A stretch of 49,526 nucleotides of DNA from an uncultured Clostridia bacterium (GCA_947624745.1 CANQLR010000019.1:1-49526); one strand, 5' to 3'. Shown: positions 28,438 to 36,568, counted from the stretch's first letter. Numbers and translations: made by a program. Notes: generated by a model not told the origin, from the letters alone.

Positions 28438-28632
28438 ATGTACCCGATCAGACCGGCAATAGATTTTGAACCTACCGATCCATACCAAAGGGCAAAGAAA
28501 GATGTAATGACAGCGCTTATCTCGGTTAAATCACTTTCCGAAGATCAGCAGAGAAGGCTCGCAGAAGAACTGTTCGGTGCAGCTAACGTTGCAGCGGTGA
28601 TAAATCTGACATGGTATGGTTCCAAGTGGTAG
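28438..28632 (+). CDS. Small hypothetical protein of the RM island
   Basis: 64 residues with GAGGT 6 to 7 bases before the ATG. It is mostly charged with a central helix (KSLSEDQQRRLAEELFGAANVAA) split here as SEDQQRRLAEELFGA and ends in WYGSKW. No cysteine pairs, no membrane segment. It follows res by 90 bases and could be an accessory or regulatory protein of the RM system; I do not recognise it. Between it and the terminator a 59-codon frame (28682) reads through the hairpin and is probably not a gene. Confidence 0.45.
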   Translation: MYPIRPAIDFEPTDPYQRAKKDVMTALISVKSLSEDQQRRLAEELFGAANVAAVINLTWYGSKW

Positions 28633-28784
28633 ATTAAAATAGCTTAAGTTAGATAACTGAATTTATTGTTTGGCTTGAATTATGACAAAATTTCCCTACT
28701 ACTCAAGGATTTCACTGGTAAGAAGAATCGCAAAGCATTTGAAAAACGAAAAAGCAAAGTTAAATAACACAAAAATAAAAGAAG

Positions 28785-28826
28785 AAGCACGAAGCAGGGA
28801 GAATCCCTATACTTCGTGCTTTTTGG
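28785..28826 (+). terminator. Intrinsic terminator of the RM island
   Basis: AAGCACGAAG (28785-28794) pairs perfectly with CTTCGTGCTT (28812-28821); the loop contains AGGGA/TCCCT, and a T run follows. Confidence 0.85.
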
Positions 28827-28976
28827 TTGCCAAATTTCATGGACGGGTGATGTAAATTAAATTTTTTGATTTAAAACTTCTTTATGGGCGTTCCTCATTG
28901 GTGAGGCGTTTTATGGAAACAAAGCCCCTCCTTCGGGGCTTCACATAGCTATTAATGTCTGCGCAAAGCTTGAAGG

Positions 28977-29232
28977 TGGTGGGGCTTGAGATAGCATGAG
29001 CGAACTTGAAAGCGAATACCTTGTAGCAGCTCATGCAGGACTATACCGAAAATCCGAGTAATGCGCAAGAAACACGGAAGGCGAAGCCCTAATCGCGCGT
29101 ACGCGCGATTCTCGCCGTTGTACTATTTTGAGGGATTAGCTTAATTATGAATTATTCTGCAAATTATAAGGATAGCGCAAACCTCACTAACGGCGGACAA
29201 CATTCGCTCTGCGAATGTTGGGGCTTCGCCCT
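28977..29232. repeat. Structured repeat, second subfamily, right of the RM island (element J)
   Basis: Same orientation and layout as 22909-23124: lead-in GATAGCATGAGCGAA, GCGAATACCTT, then GGCGAAGCCCTA (29080-29091), a perfect 20-base palindrome at 29091-29110, a roughly 85-base linker, an arm at 29198-29220 (CAACATTCGC-tct-GCGAATGTTG) and the closing GGGGCTTCGCCCTA. The last bases contain the stop codon of the Spo0A_C gene on the other strand. Confidence 0.78.
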
Positions 29233-29935
29233 ACCCATCCATCCCAATCACCACATATTTCGCCAACCCGGCAATAAACTCCGAATTCGTCACCTTGCCT
29301 GTCTTCGGATTGACAGCGTTTCCAAAAATCTCCGCAGTTACATACGAATCGCACTGCGAAAAACATCTCTCCACGGCGGTTCGCATGCTCCTCTCCACCC
29401 GCGAAGGAGTAGTATTTAGCTTCTGCGCGACAGCGGGATAAAGCACCGAAGTTATGTGATCAATATAAGTGAAATCTTCAGCTACAAGACAAATTGCATA
29501 GCAAAGAAACCTATAACCATTCAATTTTTTGGAGATACATAACTTGTTAAGCATTTTTCCAATTACGGTTGGTGTTGTCGCTTCGGCAGGCGCGCAGTAT
29601 TCAAAATTTTCATCACTTATTTCGATTTTTCTCGCAATTTTTGCAATAAAATTGGTAGGATTCAGGAGGATCTCACCAAAATATTCATGATAATTTACCT
29701 CTCCTGCCCGTTCAAGCCCAACACCGATTGCCGTTCTAATTGCTTCTTCTACTGCTTTTGGGCTCGTATAATACTTTTCTGCAACATTTTGATAAATGGC
29801 TGACATAGTCGTATTCGGCTCGCTTGCCAATAGCGTAATGCCCATCGCGAGATACCTATATCCGAGTCTGCTTGAAGAAATCCCCAGCCGGTCGAGCTCA
29901 TGAATGATCTGTCTTTTCGTTTCGGAATGCACCAA
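29231..29935 (-). CDS. Protein with two tandem Spo0A_C-type DNA-binding domains
   Basis: 234 residues and no receiver domain. The second half (about 125-230) is clearly the Spo0A effector domain: LNGYRFLCYAICLV, ITSVLYPAVAQKLNTTPSRVERSMRTAVE, and KPTNSEF-like KVTNSEFIAGLAKYV. The first half (about 8-110) repeats the layout: LGYRYLAMGITLL, IYQNVAEKYYTSPKAVEEAIRTAI and NPTNFIAKIARKI. Spo0A binds 0A boxes (TGTCGAA-like) to start sporulation. A double effector domain without a phosphorylation switch could bind tandem sites constitutively or interfere with Spo0A. The start is TTG 29935 or GTG 29932, with GGTGGAG upstream. It lies next to, but not inside, the RM island; its stop is in repeat J. Confidence 0.8.
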   Translation of the reverse strand: MVHSETKRQIIHELDRLGISSSRLGYRYLAMGITLLASEPNTTMSAIYQNVAEKYYTSPKAVEEAIRTAIGVGLERAGEVNYHEYFGEILLNPTNFIAKIARKIEISDENFEYCAPAEATTPTVIGKMLNKLCISKKLNGYRFLCYAICLVAEDFTYIDHITSVLYPAVAQKLNTTPSRVERSMRTAVERCFSQCDSYVTAEIFGNAVNPKTGKVTNSEFIAGLAKYVVIGMDG

Positions 29936-30137
29936 AACCCCGTCTCCACCCTGCCTTTTCGATTTTTTCTACATTATAGCATTCCTCTACAAATTTGTCA
30001 TCTTGATTATAGAATTTCTTGGGATTTGTTAAAGATTCAATTGTTTCAGTAAAATAAATTGTGCAAGCTGCACATGTAGATATACTAAATGTTACTAAAT
30101 GTTCAAAACAGTGATCTATCTCTTTGCGAGAATGCAT
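29898..30137 (-). CDS. Hypothetical protein upstream of the double Spo0A_C gene
   Basis: 79 residues from ATG 30137, overlapping the start of the Spo0A_C gene by about 38 bases in another frame. The N-terminus has CFEHLVTFSISTCAACTIYF, with three cysteines and hydrophobic character, and the rest is polar. No clear ribosome site. It may be a real small gene, or the 5' part of a longer original Spo0A_C-like protein now out of frame. I do not recognise it. Confidence 0.35.
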   Translation of the reverse strand: MHSRKEIDHCFEHLVTFSISTCAACTIYFTETIESLTNPKKFYNQDDKFVEECYNVEKIEKAGWRRGFGAFRNEKTDHS

Positions 30138-30533
30138 GAGGCCGATTTTGCGTCCGCGATTTATAGAAAATCCAGGTAAAGGGGTAAGAAGGACATTAAA
30201 CGCTCATGTGTAGGAGTTTTTTCATCGGCAGACATGACTACCAAATGGCATGTGCTGACATAAGGGCGTCGGTGCGACTGAGACGCAGCTTCGCTTGGAC
30301 TTCGCCTTGTGTTTTTCAGACCAGCACAATGACTCTAACTTGGCATATTGGTTTCTTGAGAAATGCTATTACATGATGTGCTAATGCAGCAAAAAAGTCT
30401 GAGCTAACGGAACGCCCATCAGGTTGCAGTGCCTTGCGTTCAGATGGCAAAATTGTTATGCGCAACCTTGGCGTAACATAAAAGCCTCTAACCTTCCTCC
30501 TCTCCGCCGCCCCATAATCCCACTTATTCCCCA
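30138..30533. other. Non-coding or decayed stretch
   Basis: About 400 bases without a convincing gene. A minus-strand frame at 30316-30576 gives 86 residues (ending AHHVIAFLKKPICQVRVIVLV in part) but has no ribosome site and runs into the terminator of the tadA operon. A short TTCGCTTGGACTTCGCC word resembles the structured repeat stems but has no complete element. Confidence 0.4.
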
Positions 30534-30557
30534 CAAAAAATGCCGCCCTTAGGCGAC
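30534..30557 (-). terminator. Terminator of the dnaX-tadA operon
   Basis: Minus strand GTCGCC (30557-30552), loop TAAG, GGCGGC (30547-30542), then ATTTTTT. Confidence 0.7.
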
Positions 30558-30572
30558 ACCTTACCCCTCTCC

Positions 30573-31034
30573 TCACTTCCTCCCCCTCAGCTCCTTAAAA
30601 AATCCCCTGAGCTCCTCCGCGCACTCGTTTTCGAGCACGCCGGACGTCACCTTCGGCTTATGGTTATACGGCAGCTCGAACATTTTCTGCACCGTTTCGA
30701 CCGAGCCCGCCTTGCCGTCGAACGCGCCGAACACCACCCGCTCGAGCCGCGCGGCGATTATCGCACCGGCGCACATCGGGCAGGGCTCCAGAGTCACGAA
30801 AATTTCGCAGCCGATGAGCCGCCATCCGCCGAGGACCCTTGACGCCTCCGCAATGGCCGCTATCTCTGCGTGGGCGAGCGCGTTTTTGTCCGTCTCGCGG
30901 CGGTTATACCCCCGCCCGACGATCTCGCCGTCGGATTTTCTCACGACGACCGCCCCGACAGGCGTTTCCCCCAGCCTGCGGGCAGTTTGGGCGAGCGCTA
31001 TCGCCTCGCGCATGTATTCCTCGTCAGATCTCAT
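30573..31034 (-). CDS. tadA: tRNA adenosine(34) deaminase TadA
   Basis: 153 residues. Zinc-dependent deaminase with HAEIAAI (His ligand and catalytic Glu) and PCPMCAGA (two Cys ligands), the standard TadA motifs, and GYNRRE substrate loop. It converts A34 to inosine in tRNA-Arg(ACG), an essential wobble modification. Full length. It overlaps the end of recR by 11 bases and is the last gene of the operon. Confidence 0.95.
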   Translation of the reverse strand: MRSDEEYMREAIALAQTARRLGETPVGAVVVRKSDGEIVGRGYNRRETDKNALAHAEIAAIAEASRVLGGWRLIGCEIFVTLEPCPMCAGAIIAARLERVVFGAFDGKAGSVETVQKMFELPYNHKPKVTSGVLENECAEELRGFFKELRGRK

Positions 31035-31638
31035 TTCTGTTCTCCAGCGCCTTATAAAGCGTCACCTCGTCGGCATATTCGAGTATCGCGCCGACCGGCA
31101 GCCCGAACGCCAGCCTCGTGACCTTTATCCCGAGGGGCTTAAGGAGCTTCGAGCAGTACATCGCGGTCGCCTCGCCCTCCGGGGTAGGGTTTGTGGCCAT
31201 GATGATCTCGCTTATTCCGCCGTCCGCGACCCGCTTCAGAAGCTCGGTGATCCTGAGTTTGTCCGGGGTGATCCCGTCGATGGGCGAAATAAGCCCGTGT
31301 AGGACGTGATATACCCCCCTGTACTCCCGCGTTCTCTCGAAAGCCGAGACGTCCTTCGGGCTTTCGACCACGCATACGGTCGAGCGGTCCCTCTCGGGGT
31401 CCTCGCAGATGGGACAGAGCTCCTTGTCGGTGAGGTTTTGGCATATTTTACAGGCGTGCACCGTCTTGTGCGCGTGAATTATCGCGTTGGCAAAGGCCTC
31501 GGCCTCCTCGTCGGTATAGCCCATGACGAAGTAAGCGAGCCTTTGCGCGGTCTTCATTCCTATCCCCGGGAGCTTCGCGAACTGCTCGGCCAAAAGGGTC
31601 AAAGGCAGCGCTCCCGAGCCGTTTCTCTCCGCCGGCAT
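31024..31638 (-). CDS. recR: Recombination mediator RecR
   Basis: 204 residues: helix-hairpin-helix LPGIGMKTAQRLAYF, zinc finger C-x2-C (CKICQN) and C-x2-C (CPICED), Toprim domain VVESPKDVSAFE to ATNPTPEGEATAMY, and the C-terminal LAFGLPVGAILEYAD. It works with RecF/RecO to load RecA at gaps. The start codon shares one base with the ybaB stop (TGATG). Confidence 0.96.
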   Translation of the reverse strand: MPAERNGSGALPLTLLAEQFAKLPGIGMKTAQRLAYFVMGYTDEEAEAFANAIIHAHKTVHACKICQNLTDKELCPICEDPERDRSTVCVVESPKDVSAFERTREYRGVYHVLHGLISPIDGITPDKLRITELLKRVADGGISEIIMATNPTPEGEATAMYCSKLLKPLGIKVTRLAFGLPVGAILEYADEVTLYKALENRNEI

Positions 31639-31985
31639 CAGAACAGCCCGGGCATGTTCATTCCGCCCGTGATCTTCCCCATTCCCTCGTTCGAGGCCTC
31701 CTCGATGTTTTTGAGCGCCTCGTTCACGCCGCTCGCGATGAGGTCCTCGAGCATTTCGGGATCCTCGGGGTCGATGACCTCCGGCTTTATGGACACTCCG
31801 GTGACGACCCTGTCCCCGGTCATCTTTATCTCGACGGCGCCGCCGCCGACCGAAGCGGTAAACTCCTTAGCCGCGAATTCCTCCTGAAAAGCCGCCATTT
31901 CCTCCTGCATCTTCTGCGCCTGGCGGATCATCTGGTTCATGTTTCCCCCGCCGCCCTGCATGTTCTGTGGTATTCTTGCCTTCAT
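31638..31985 (-). CDS. ybaB: YbaB/EbfC nucleoid-associated protein
   Basis: 115 residues: a long N-terminal helix (MNQMIRQAQKMQEEMAAFQEE), a beta sheet with VEIKMTGDRVVTGVSIKPEV, and a C-terminal helix ending in Gly/Met-rich PGLF. Dimeric DNA-binding protein almost always found between dnaX and recR, as here. AAAGGAGC precedes the ATG. Confidence 0.95.
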   Translation of the reverse strand: MKARIPQNMQGGGGNMNQMIRQAQKMQEEMAAFQEEFAAKEFTASVGGGAVEIKMTGDRVVTGVSIKPEVIDPEDPEMLEDLIASGVNEALKNIEEASNEGMGKITGGMNMPGLF

Positions 31986-32045
31986 GTCAATGCTCCTTTT
32001 CCAAGTTTTGCTGCCCGAAGCGCAGCGTTTTATGTGATTTTTAAC

Positions 32046-32483
32046 CTACTTATTCATTTCCGCCCGCCGCAGATATTCCTTTATCAAAAGCGGCTGTATC
32101 AGCGGATATGTCCAATCTCTCGGCAGCTCGTCCGAAATAACAATTCTTTCGATCTCGTGGCCGAGCCCCATGCCGAGCTCCTTTATATCGGCGCAGTAGA
32201 GCATTCCGAACGACTCCTCGCCGCTTTCATTGACTCTCGTCCTGCCGGTGACGGAATAAACGCACACCTTTTCGATGTCAAAGTCGGTCGCCCCGGTCTC
32301 CTCGCGAAGCTCACGCTCGGCAGCGTCGGATATGGCCTCGTTTTCCTCTCGGTGTCCGCCGGGGATCTCAAAGGTATCCCTTTCCCGGTGCTTGCAAAAC
32401 ACCCATTTCCCCCGGTATTTCGATATTATTACCGCAAACTTCAAAAGCCGGTCGTCAATTTCCTCATAAAATTTAACTTCCAT
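32046..32483 (-). CDS. NUDIX hydrolase
   Basis: 145 residues with a complete Nudix box GGHREENEAISDAAERELREETGA (given here as GGHREENE ... REETG, about residues 42-65) coordinating Mg2+. It would hydrolyse a nucleoside diphosphate linked to another group; the MutT/8-oxo-dGTP branch is possible but not provable. It lies between nimA-like and ybaB genes on the same strand, an insertion into the usual dnaX-ybaB-recR order. Confidence 0.88.
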   Translation of the reverse strand: MEVKFYEEIDDRLLKFAVIISKYRGKWVFCKHRERDTFEIPGGHREENEAISDAAERELREETGATDFDIEKVCVYSVTGRTRVNESGEESFGMLYCADIKELGMGLGHEIERIVISDELPRDWTYPLIQPLLIKEYLRRAEMNK

Positions 32484-32495
32484 AGCGTTCTCTGC

Positions 32496-32981
32496 CTAAA
32501 CCTTGTCCTCGGCCTTATTCGCCTTCGCGGTGATCTCCTTGACGGTCAGCTCAATAACGGCGGTTCTCTCCACCGCCGAGCGGTCATAGTCAAACTCCCG
32601 CGTCTCGGGGTATCTCGCCATGATATACTCATCTATCGCACGGCTTTTTTCCTCGCCCTCCAAAAAGCGCGCCTCCGCCGTCCCCATAACGCTTTCATAC
32701 CGCGCCGTGGCGTTTCGCTTGATCTTTCGGCAGACGACCGCGATAAGGTTGTCCGCCTCGAACGAGCAGACCCCGTACCTTTTTAAAAGCTCATACTTCC
32801 GCCCGGCCTTCGCCCCGTGAATGTAAAATTTTATCACCCCGTCGGCAGCCGTAAATCCGAAGTTCACCGGCACGATATACGGCAGTCCGCCGTCGCAAAG
32901 CCCCAGCCTCAGAACATCGCACCGCCCGATTATTTCGACTATCTTGCCGAAGTCTGTGATCTCTCTGTCGCTTCTTCTCAT
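32496..32981 (-). CDS. NimA-like pyridoxamine 5'-phosphate oxidase-family protein
   Basis: 161 residues with an FMN-binding split-barrel pattern: MRRSDREI, VLRLGL-DGGLPYIVPVNFGF, IHGAKAGRKYELL, YESVMGTAEARFLEG. This is the 5-nitroimidazole reductase/antibiotic-resistance NimA-like group, widespread in anaerobes and mostly of unknown physiological function. It starts 4 bases after the dnaX stop and ends 12 bases before the NUDIX gene, in the dnaX operon. Confidence 0.82.
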   Translation of the reverse strand: MRRSDREITDFGKIVEIIGRCDVLRLGLCDGGLPYIVPVNFGFTAADGVIKFYIHGAKAGRKYELLKRYGVCSFEADNLIAVVCRKIKRNATARYESVMGTAEARFLEGEEKSRAIDEYIMARYPETREFDYDRSAVERTAVIELTVKEITAKANKAEDKV

Positions 32982-32985
32982 GCCG

Positions 32986-34587
32986 CTACTCCTCCGTGAC
33001 GGGAACCCCCGCCGCCTTCGCCTTCTCGATCAGCTCGTCTATCGCCGATTTCCCGCCGCCGTCCTGCTGCTCCTCGCGGCACTTCGCCCCGATTCGGTAC
33101 TTCACTCCGGTGACGTGCAGCGCTGCCTCCTGGAGCGCGGTGGAATTTTCCGGCGAGCGCAGAAGCTGCATGAAAAACTTGCTCGTGACGATTATCATCA
33201 TTCGATCCCCCGACACGAACGCCTCCGCGCCCTTCAGCGCCCCCGCGCAGCCCGGCGAGCGCTCGCTCAGCCGGTCGAGAATGTCCTCCCACACCGGGCA
33301 CTTGACAAACGGCTCCTGCGGCTTTTGCGGCTGCTTTTCTGCGGGCTTTTCGGGCTCCCTTTTCGGCTCATATCCGCCGCCTGCGGGCGCGCTCTCCTGC
33401 TTTTTCGCGGGAATAGCGACCCCGCTTTTGAGCCTTGCGACCTCCGCCTCAAGGGAGGCTATTCTGCGCTCAAGCTCCGAAACGTCCGCGCCGTCCGATA
33501 CCGCCCTCGGCGGCCTGCAGAGCCGAACGAGAGACATCTCGAGCTCGGTCCGCTTCGACACGGCCTTCGGAAGCGCTTCGGCGCACTGCTCAAGCACCTC
33601 GAGCCGCGAGAGTATATTCCCGACCGAAAGCTTTTCCGCTATTCGTTTTAACCTGTCCGCCTCGTCGCTTAAGCAGCTCAAAAGCTCGGGGCGGTCCGGC
33701 ACGGTCTTTAGAAGCATTAAATTTCTCGTCTGGGTGATGAGCTCGTCGCAAAGCCTGCTCATGTCCTTAGAGCGCGAATAGAGTTCGTCCACCTTTATAA
33801 ACGCGGCTGACGCGTCGCCGTCGGCGGCGGCCTCTAAAATGTCGAAAAGATAGTCCCTCCCCGCGATGCCCGCCGCGTCCGAGACCGCGTTTCGGTCGAT
33901 ATGCTCCGAAAACGCCATGCACTGCTCCAAAAGCGAGAGCGCGTCCCTCATCGCCCCGTCGGCAAGCCTCGCGATAAGCTCCGCCCCGTCGGGAGCAAGA
34001 TCTATCTTCTCCTCCCCGGCGATATACATGAGCCGCGCGATGATGTCCTCGTCCCGGATCCGCCGAAAATCAAACCTCTGGCAGCGCGAAACGATGGTCG
34101 CGGGGACCTTGTGCGCCTCGGTGGTTGCCAGGATAAACTTGATGTGCTCCGGCGGCTCCTCCATAATTTTCAGGAGCGCGTTGAACGCCCCGACCGAGAT
34201 CATATGCACCTCGTCGATGATGTAGACCTTATATCTGCACCTCTCGGGCGTATAAAGCGCCGATTCGCGAAGGTCCCTGATGTCGTTGATACCGTTGTTC
34301 GAGGCTGCGTCAATCTCGATGATGTCGGTGAGGGTCCCGGCGTCGGCGGCCTTGCAGATCTCGCACTCAAGACAGGGCTTTCCGTCGACAGGGTGAAGAC
34401 AGTTTACCGCCTTAGCCAATATCCGCGAGCAGGTAGTCTTTCCCGTGCCCCTCGGTCCTGTAAAAAGATAGGCGTGGGCGGTCTTGCCCTCGGCGACCTG
34501 CCGGGAGAGCGCGGCGGTTATATGCGGCTGCGAGACCACGTCGTCGAAGGTCATCGGCCTCCATTTGCGGTATAAAGCGGTATACAT
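32986..34587 (-). CDS. dnaX: DNA polymerase III subunits gamma and tau
   Basis: 533 residues from ATG 34587 (MYTALYRKWRP), with AGGGG 7 bases upstream; the longer frame to 34614 lacks a ribosome site. AAA+ clamp-loader ATPase: Walker A GPRGTGKTT, four-cysteine zinc site (C-x8-C-x2-C-x2-C around CLHPVDGKPCLECEIC), Walker B region DEVH, arginine finger SRC, and the C-terminal tau-like segment. Loads the sliding clamp in replication. The SRP RNA gene lies directly upstream and shares its promoter. Confidence 0.95.
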   Translation of the reverse strand: MYTALYRKWRPMTFDDVVSQPHITAALSRQVAEGKTAHAYLFTGPRGTGKTTCSRILAKAVNCLHPVDGKPCLECEICKAADAGTLTDIIEIDAASNNGINDIRDLRESALYTPERCRYKVYIIDEVHMISVGAFNALLKIMEEPPEHIKFILATTEAHKVPATIVSRCQRFDFRRIRDEDIIARLMYIAGEEKIDLAPDGAELIARLADGAMRDALSLLEQCMAFSEHIDRNAVSDAAGIAGRDYLFDILEAAADGDASAAFIKVDELYSRSKDMSRLCDELITQTRNLMLLKTVPDRPELLSCLSDEADRLKRIAEKLSVGNILSRLEVLEQCAEALPKAVSKRTELEMSLVRLCRPPRAVSDGADVSELERRIASLEAEVARLKSGVAIPAKKQESAPAGGGYEPKREPEKPAEKQPQKPQEPFVKCPVWEDILDRLSERSPGCAGALKGAEAFVSGDRMMIIVTSKFFMQLLRSPENSTALQEAALHVTGVKYRIGAKCREEQQDGGGKSAIDELIEKAKAAGVPVTEE

Positions 34588-34625
34588 TTTAACGCCCCTT
34601 TCGCACGGTATCAAAAGTCGATTTC

Positions 34626-34741
34626 ATATGCAGGCTCACGGGCGGGCTGTGTCACACAAAGCATTCCGCTTAATGCTGCTCGGTTCCCCGCCTGACATGG
34701 TTCACGGCGCCCTGTTGCACAGAACCCGTGCGCCTGCATAT
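34626..34741 (-). ncRNA. ffs: Small signal recognition particle RNA (4.5S type)
   Basis: The minus strand folds into a long hairpin closed by ATATGCAGGC / GCCTGCATAT (34741-34732 with 34635-34626) and ACGGG / CCCGT. At the tip is the SRP helix 8 core: GTGAACCATGTCAGGC, tetraloop GGAA between CGG and CCG, then GAGCAGCATTAAG. This binds Ffh for membrane targeting. About 116 bases, without an Alu domain. The position just upstream of dnaX is typical for Firmicutes. Confidence 0.93.
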
Positions 34742-34757
34742 CAAATCGACCTTACCT

Positions 34758-34786
34758 ATTGTATCACACTTTCTTTCCTTTTGCAA
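34758..34786 (-). promoter_or_regulatory. ffs promoter
   Basis: Minus strand TTGCAA (34786-34781), 17 bases, TACAAT (34763-34758), ending about 16 bases before the SRP RNA. Confidence 0.75.
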
Positions 34787-34817
34787 GAGTTTTTCCGCAA
34801 AATTTTCCCCGGCGCTA

Positions 34818-34845
34818 TTGCAATTATTTTTTTCGGTGATATAAT
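34818..34845 (+). promoter_or_regulatory. Promoter of the isomerase/dehydrogenase operon
   Basis: TTGCAA at 34818-34823, 16 bases, TATAAT at 34840-34845. It diverges from the ffs promoter with only about 30 bases between the two -35 boxes. Confidence 0.65.
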
Positions 34846-34889
34846 TGTATTATCATTTGTTTTCAGCTTATTTTTTGGGAGATGATCGC

Positions 34890-35741
34890 ATGAAAAATAT
34901 CAGGCTTTACGCGTTTTCGGACGAGGCGGGAGCTTCGATGCAAAAGCAGCTTTCGGCCATGAAGCGAAACGGGATCTCGGGGCCCGAGCTTCGGGGGACA
35001 GAGTTCGGAAACGTTTCGGACCTCACGCCCGAGCGCGCGAAGGAGATCAAAAATATGCTCGACGGCGAGGGGCTTTCGGTGTTCTCGCTCGGCTCGCCGC
35101 TCGGAAAAATAGGGATAAACGATCCGTTCGAGCCGGAGATCGAAAAGCTTAAGCGCACCCTCGACACGGCGGAGATTTTAGGCGCGCAGAATATACGCAT
35201 TTTCTCGTTCTACATTCCGAAAAATTCCCCGCCCGAGGAGTTCCGCGCTAAGGTCCTTGACCGCCTCGGCGAGATGGCGAGGACCGCGGACACGCTCCAT
35301 AGCGGGATACGCCTCTGCCACGAGAACGAAAAGGGGATCTACGGCGAGAACGATGCCCGCTGCCTCGACATCTTGGAGAACGCGCCCGAGATCTACGGCA
35401 TTTTCGACCCGGCAAACTTCGTGCAGTCGGGGGTCGATACCCTTAAGGCGTGGGAGCTTTTGAAGGGCAGGATCCGCTATCTTCACATCAAGGACGCGCT
35501 CTCGGACGGCCGGGTAGTGCCCGCCGGCAAGGGCGTCGGTCACCTGCCGGAGATAGTCAATGAGTTTATCGGCCTCGGCGGCCGCGCGATGACTGTCGAG
35601 CCGCACCTGACGGTATTTTCGGGGCTCTCGGGGTTAGAGCGCGAGGGCGAGCGTTCGCAGGTCGGCGAGGTCTATACCTATCCCGACTCGGACGCCGCGT
35701 TCGACGCAGCCTGTGCCGCGATAAAGGAGCTGATAAAATGA
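34890..35741 (+). CDS. Sugar phosphate isomerase/epimerase-like TIM barrel protein (1)
   Basis: 283 residues from ATG 34890 (MKNIRLYAF), GGGAG 9 bases upstream. Xylose-isomerase-like TIM barrel: LGAQNIRIFSFY, IRLCHENEKGIYG, IFDPANFVQSG and YLHIKDAL, the strand ends that carry metal ligands (Glu, Asp, His, Glu in MTVEPHL) in this superfamily. Likely acts on a ketose or inositol-type intermediate in the cytosol. Its stop overlaps the next gene by 4 bases. Exact substrate unknown. Confidence 0.8.
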   Translation: MKNIRLYAFSDEAGASMQKQLSAMKRNGISGPELRGTEFGNVSDLTPERAKEIKNMLDGEGLSVFSLGSPLGKIGINDPFEPEIEKLKRTLDTAEILGAQNIRIFSFYIPKNSPPEEFRAKVLDRLGEMARTADTLHSGIRLCHENEKGIYGENDARCLDILENAPEIYGIFDPANFVQSGVDTLKAWELLKGRIRYLHIKDALSDGRVVPAGKGVGHLPEIVNEFIGLGGRAMTVEPHLTVFSGLSGLEREGERSQVGEVYTYPDSDAAFDAACAAIKELIK

Positions 35742-36487
35742 AAATAGGTGCGCAGCTTTACACTGTAAGAGGTTCGACCCAAACCTTAGAGGGCTTCTCG
35801 GAGACCCTGAAACGGGTCGCGGACATCGGATATAAGGTCGTTCAGGTGTCGGGAAGCTGCCCGTTTGAGGCGGAGTGGCTCAAGGGGGAGCTCGAAAAAA
35901 ACGGCCTTACCTGCGCCGTCACCCATACCCCCGCCGATCGGCTTTTGGGCGAGCCGGAAAAGGTCGCCAAGGAGCATAAGATCTTCGGGTGCCGATACGT
36001 CGGCCTCGGCTGGAACGCCTTTACGCTCGAGGGCGGCGACACCCCCGACGGCTTCATCGAGAAATACCTCCCCGCCGCGAAAAAGCTCCATGACGGCGGC
36101 GTGAGGTTTATGTATCACAACCACGACCAGGAGTTCAAAAAGGTCGGCGGGAGGCTCATTTTCGACATCTTGGCGGAGGCCTTCCCCGAGGAGCTGATGG
36201 GCTTTATAGTCGACGCCTTCTGGGTTCAGGCGGGCGGAGGCGACCCCGCGCTGTGGATAAAAAAGCTCTCGGGGCGCTGCCCCTGCATACACCTTAAGGA
36301 CTACGCCTACGGCAGAAAATTCGCGCCGGTCGGCGAGGGAAACATGAACTTCCCGGCGATATTTTACGCCGCCGAGCAGGCCGGGGTCGAGTATATGCTG
36401 GTCGAGCAGGACGACTGCTACGGCGAGGACCCGCTGGACTGCTTAAAGAGAAGCTATGAGTATCTGAAGGCGAACGGTTTTGAATAA
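35738..36487 (+). CDS. Sugar phosphate isomerase/epimerase-like TIM barrel protein (2)
   Basis: 249 residues, another xylose-isomerase-like TIM barrel with MKIGAQLYTVRG at the start, RFMYHNHDQEF, GFIVDAFWVQAGG, CIHLKDYAYG and YMLVEQDDCYGEDP. The MYHNHDxEF and VEQD motifs are those of sugar-phosphate isomerases found beside Gfo/Idh/MocA dehydrogenases, e.g. in 3-keto-sugar or inositol pathways. Translationally coupled (ATGA) to the first isomerase. Only distantly like its neighbour. Confidence 0.85.
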   Translation: MKIGAQLYTVRGSTQTLEGFSETLKRVADIGYKVVQVSGSCPFEAEWLKGELEKNGLTCAVTHTPADRLLGEPEKVAKEHKIFGCRYVGLGWNAFTLEGGDTPDGFIEKYLPAAKKLHDGGVRFMYHNHDQEFKKVGGRLIFDILAEAFPEELMGFIVDAFWVQAGGGDPALWIKKLSGRCPCIHLKDYAYGRKFAPVGEGNMNFPAIFYAAEQAGVEYMLVEQDDCYGEDPLDCLKRSYEYLKANGFE

Positions 36488-36503
36488 GGGCGTCCTGACC
36501 GCC

Positions 36504-36568
36504 AAGAAAACAGAAGTCAGAGGTCAGAGATCAGAGTTTAGAGGTGTCGCCTGCGGCGAGATCAAAAT
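36504..36568. repeat. Purine-rich repeat with GGTGTCGCC word inside the operon
   Basis: Between isomerase 2 and the first dehydrogenase lies AGAAGTCAGAGGTCAGAG and GTCGCCTGCGGCGA, related to the repeat in the ABC leader at 2882-2964. It is the only repeat seen inside this operon and may be a later insertion. Confidence 0.45.

Noticed and set aside
28682-28861. 59-codon frame after the small RM-island gene
   Set aside because: Reads straight through a perfect intrinsic terminator and lacks a ribosome site.
30316-30576. 86-codon frame on the minus strand
   Set aside because: Begins inside the end of the tadA operon and its terminator, with no ribosome site; kept only as a remark on a decayed gap.
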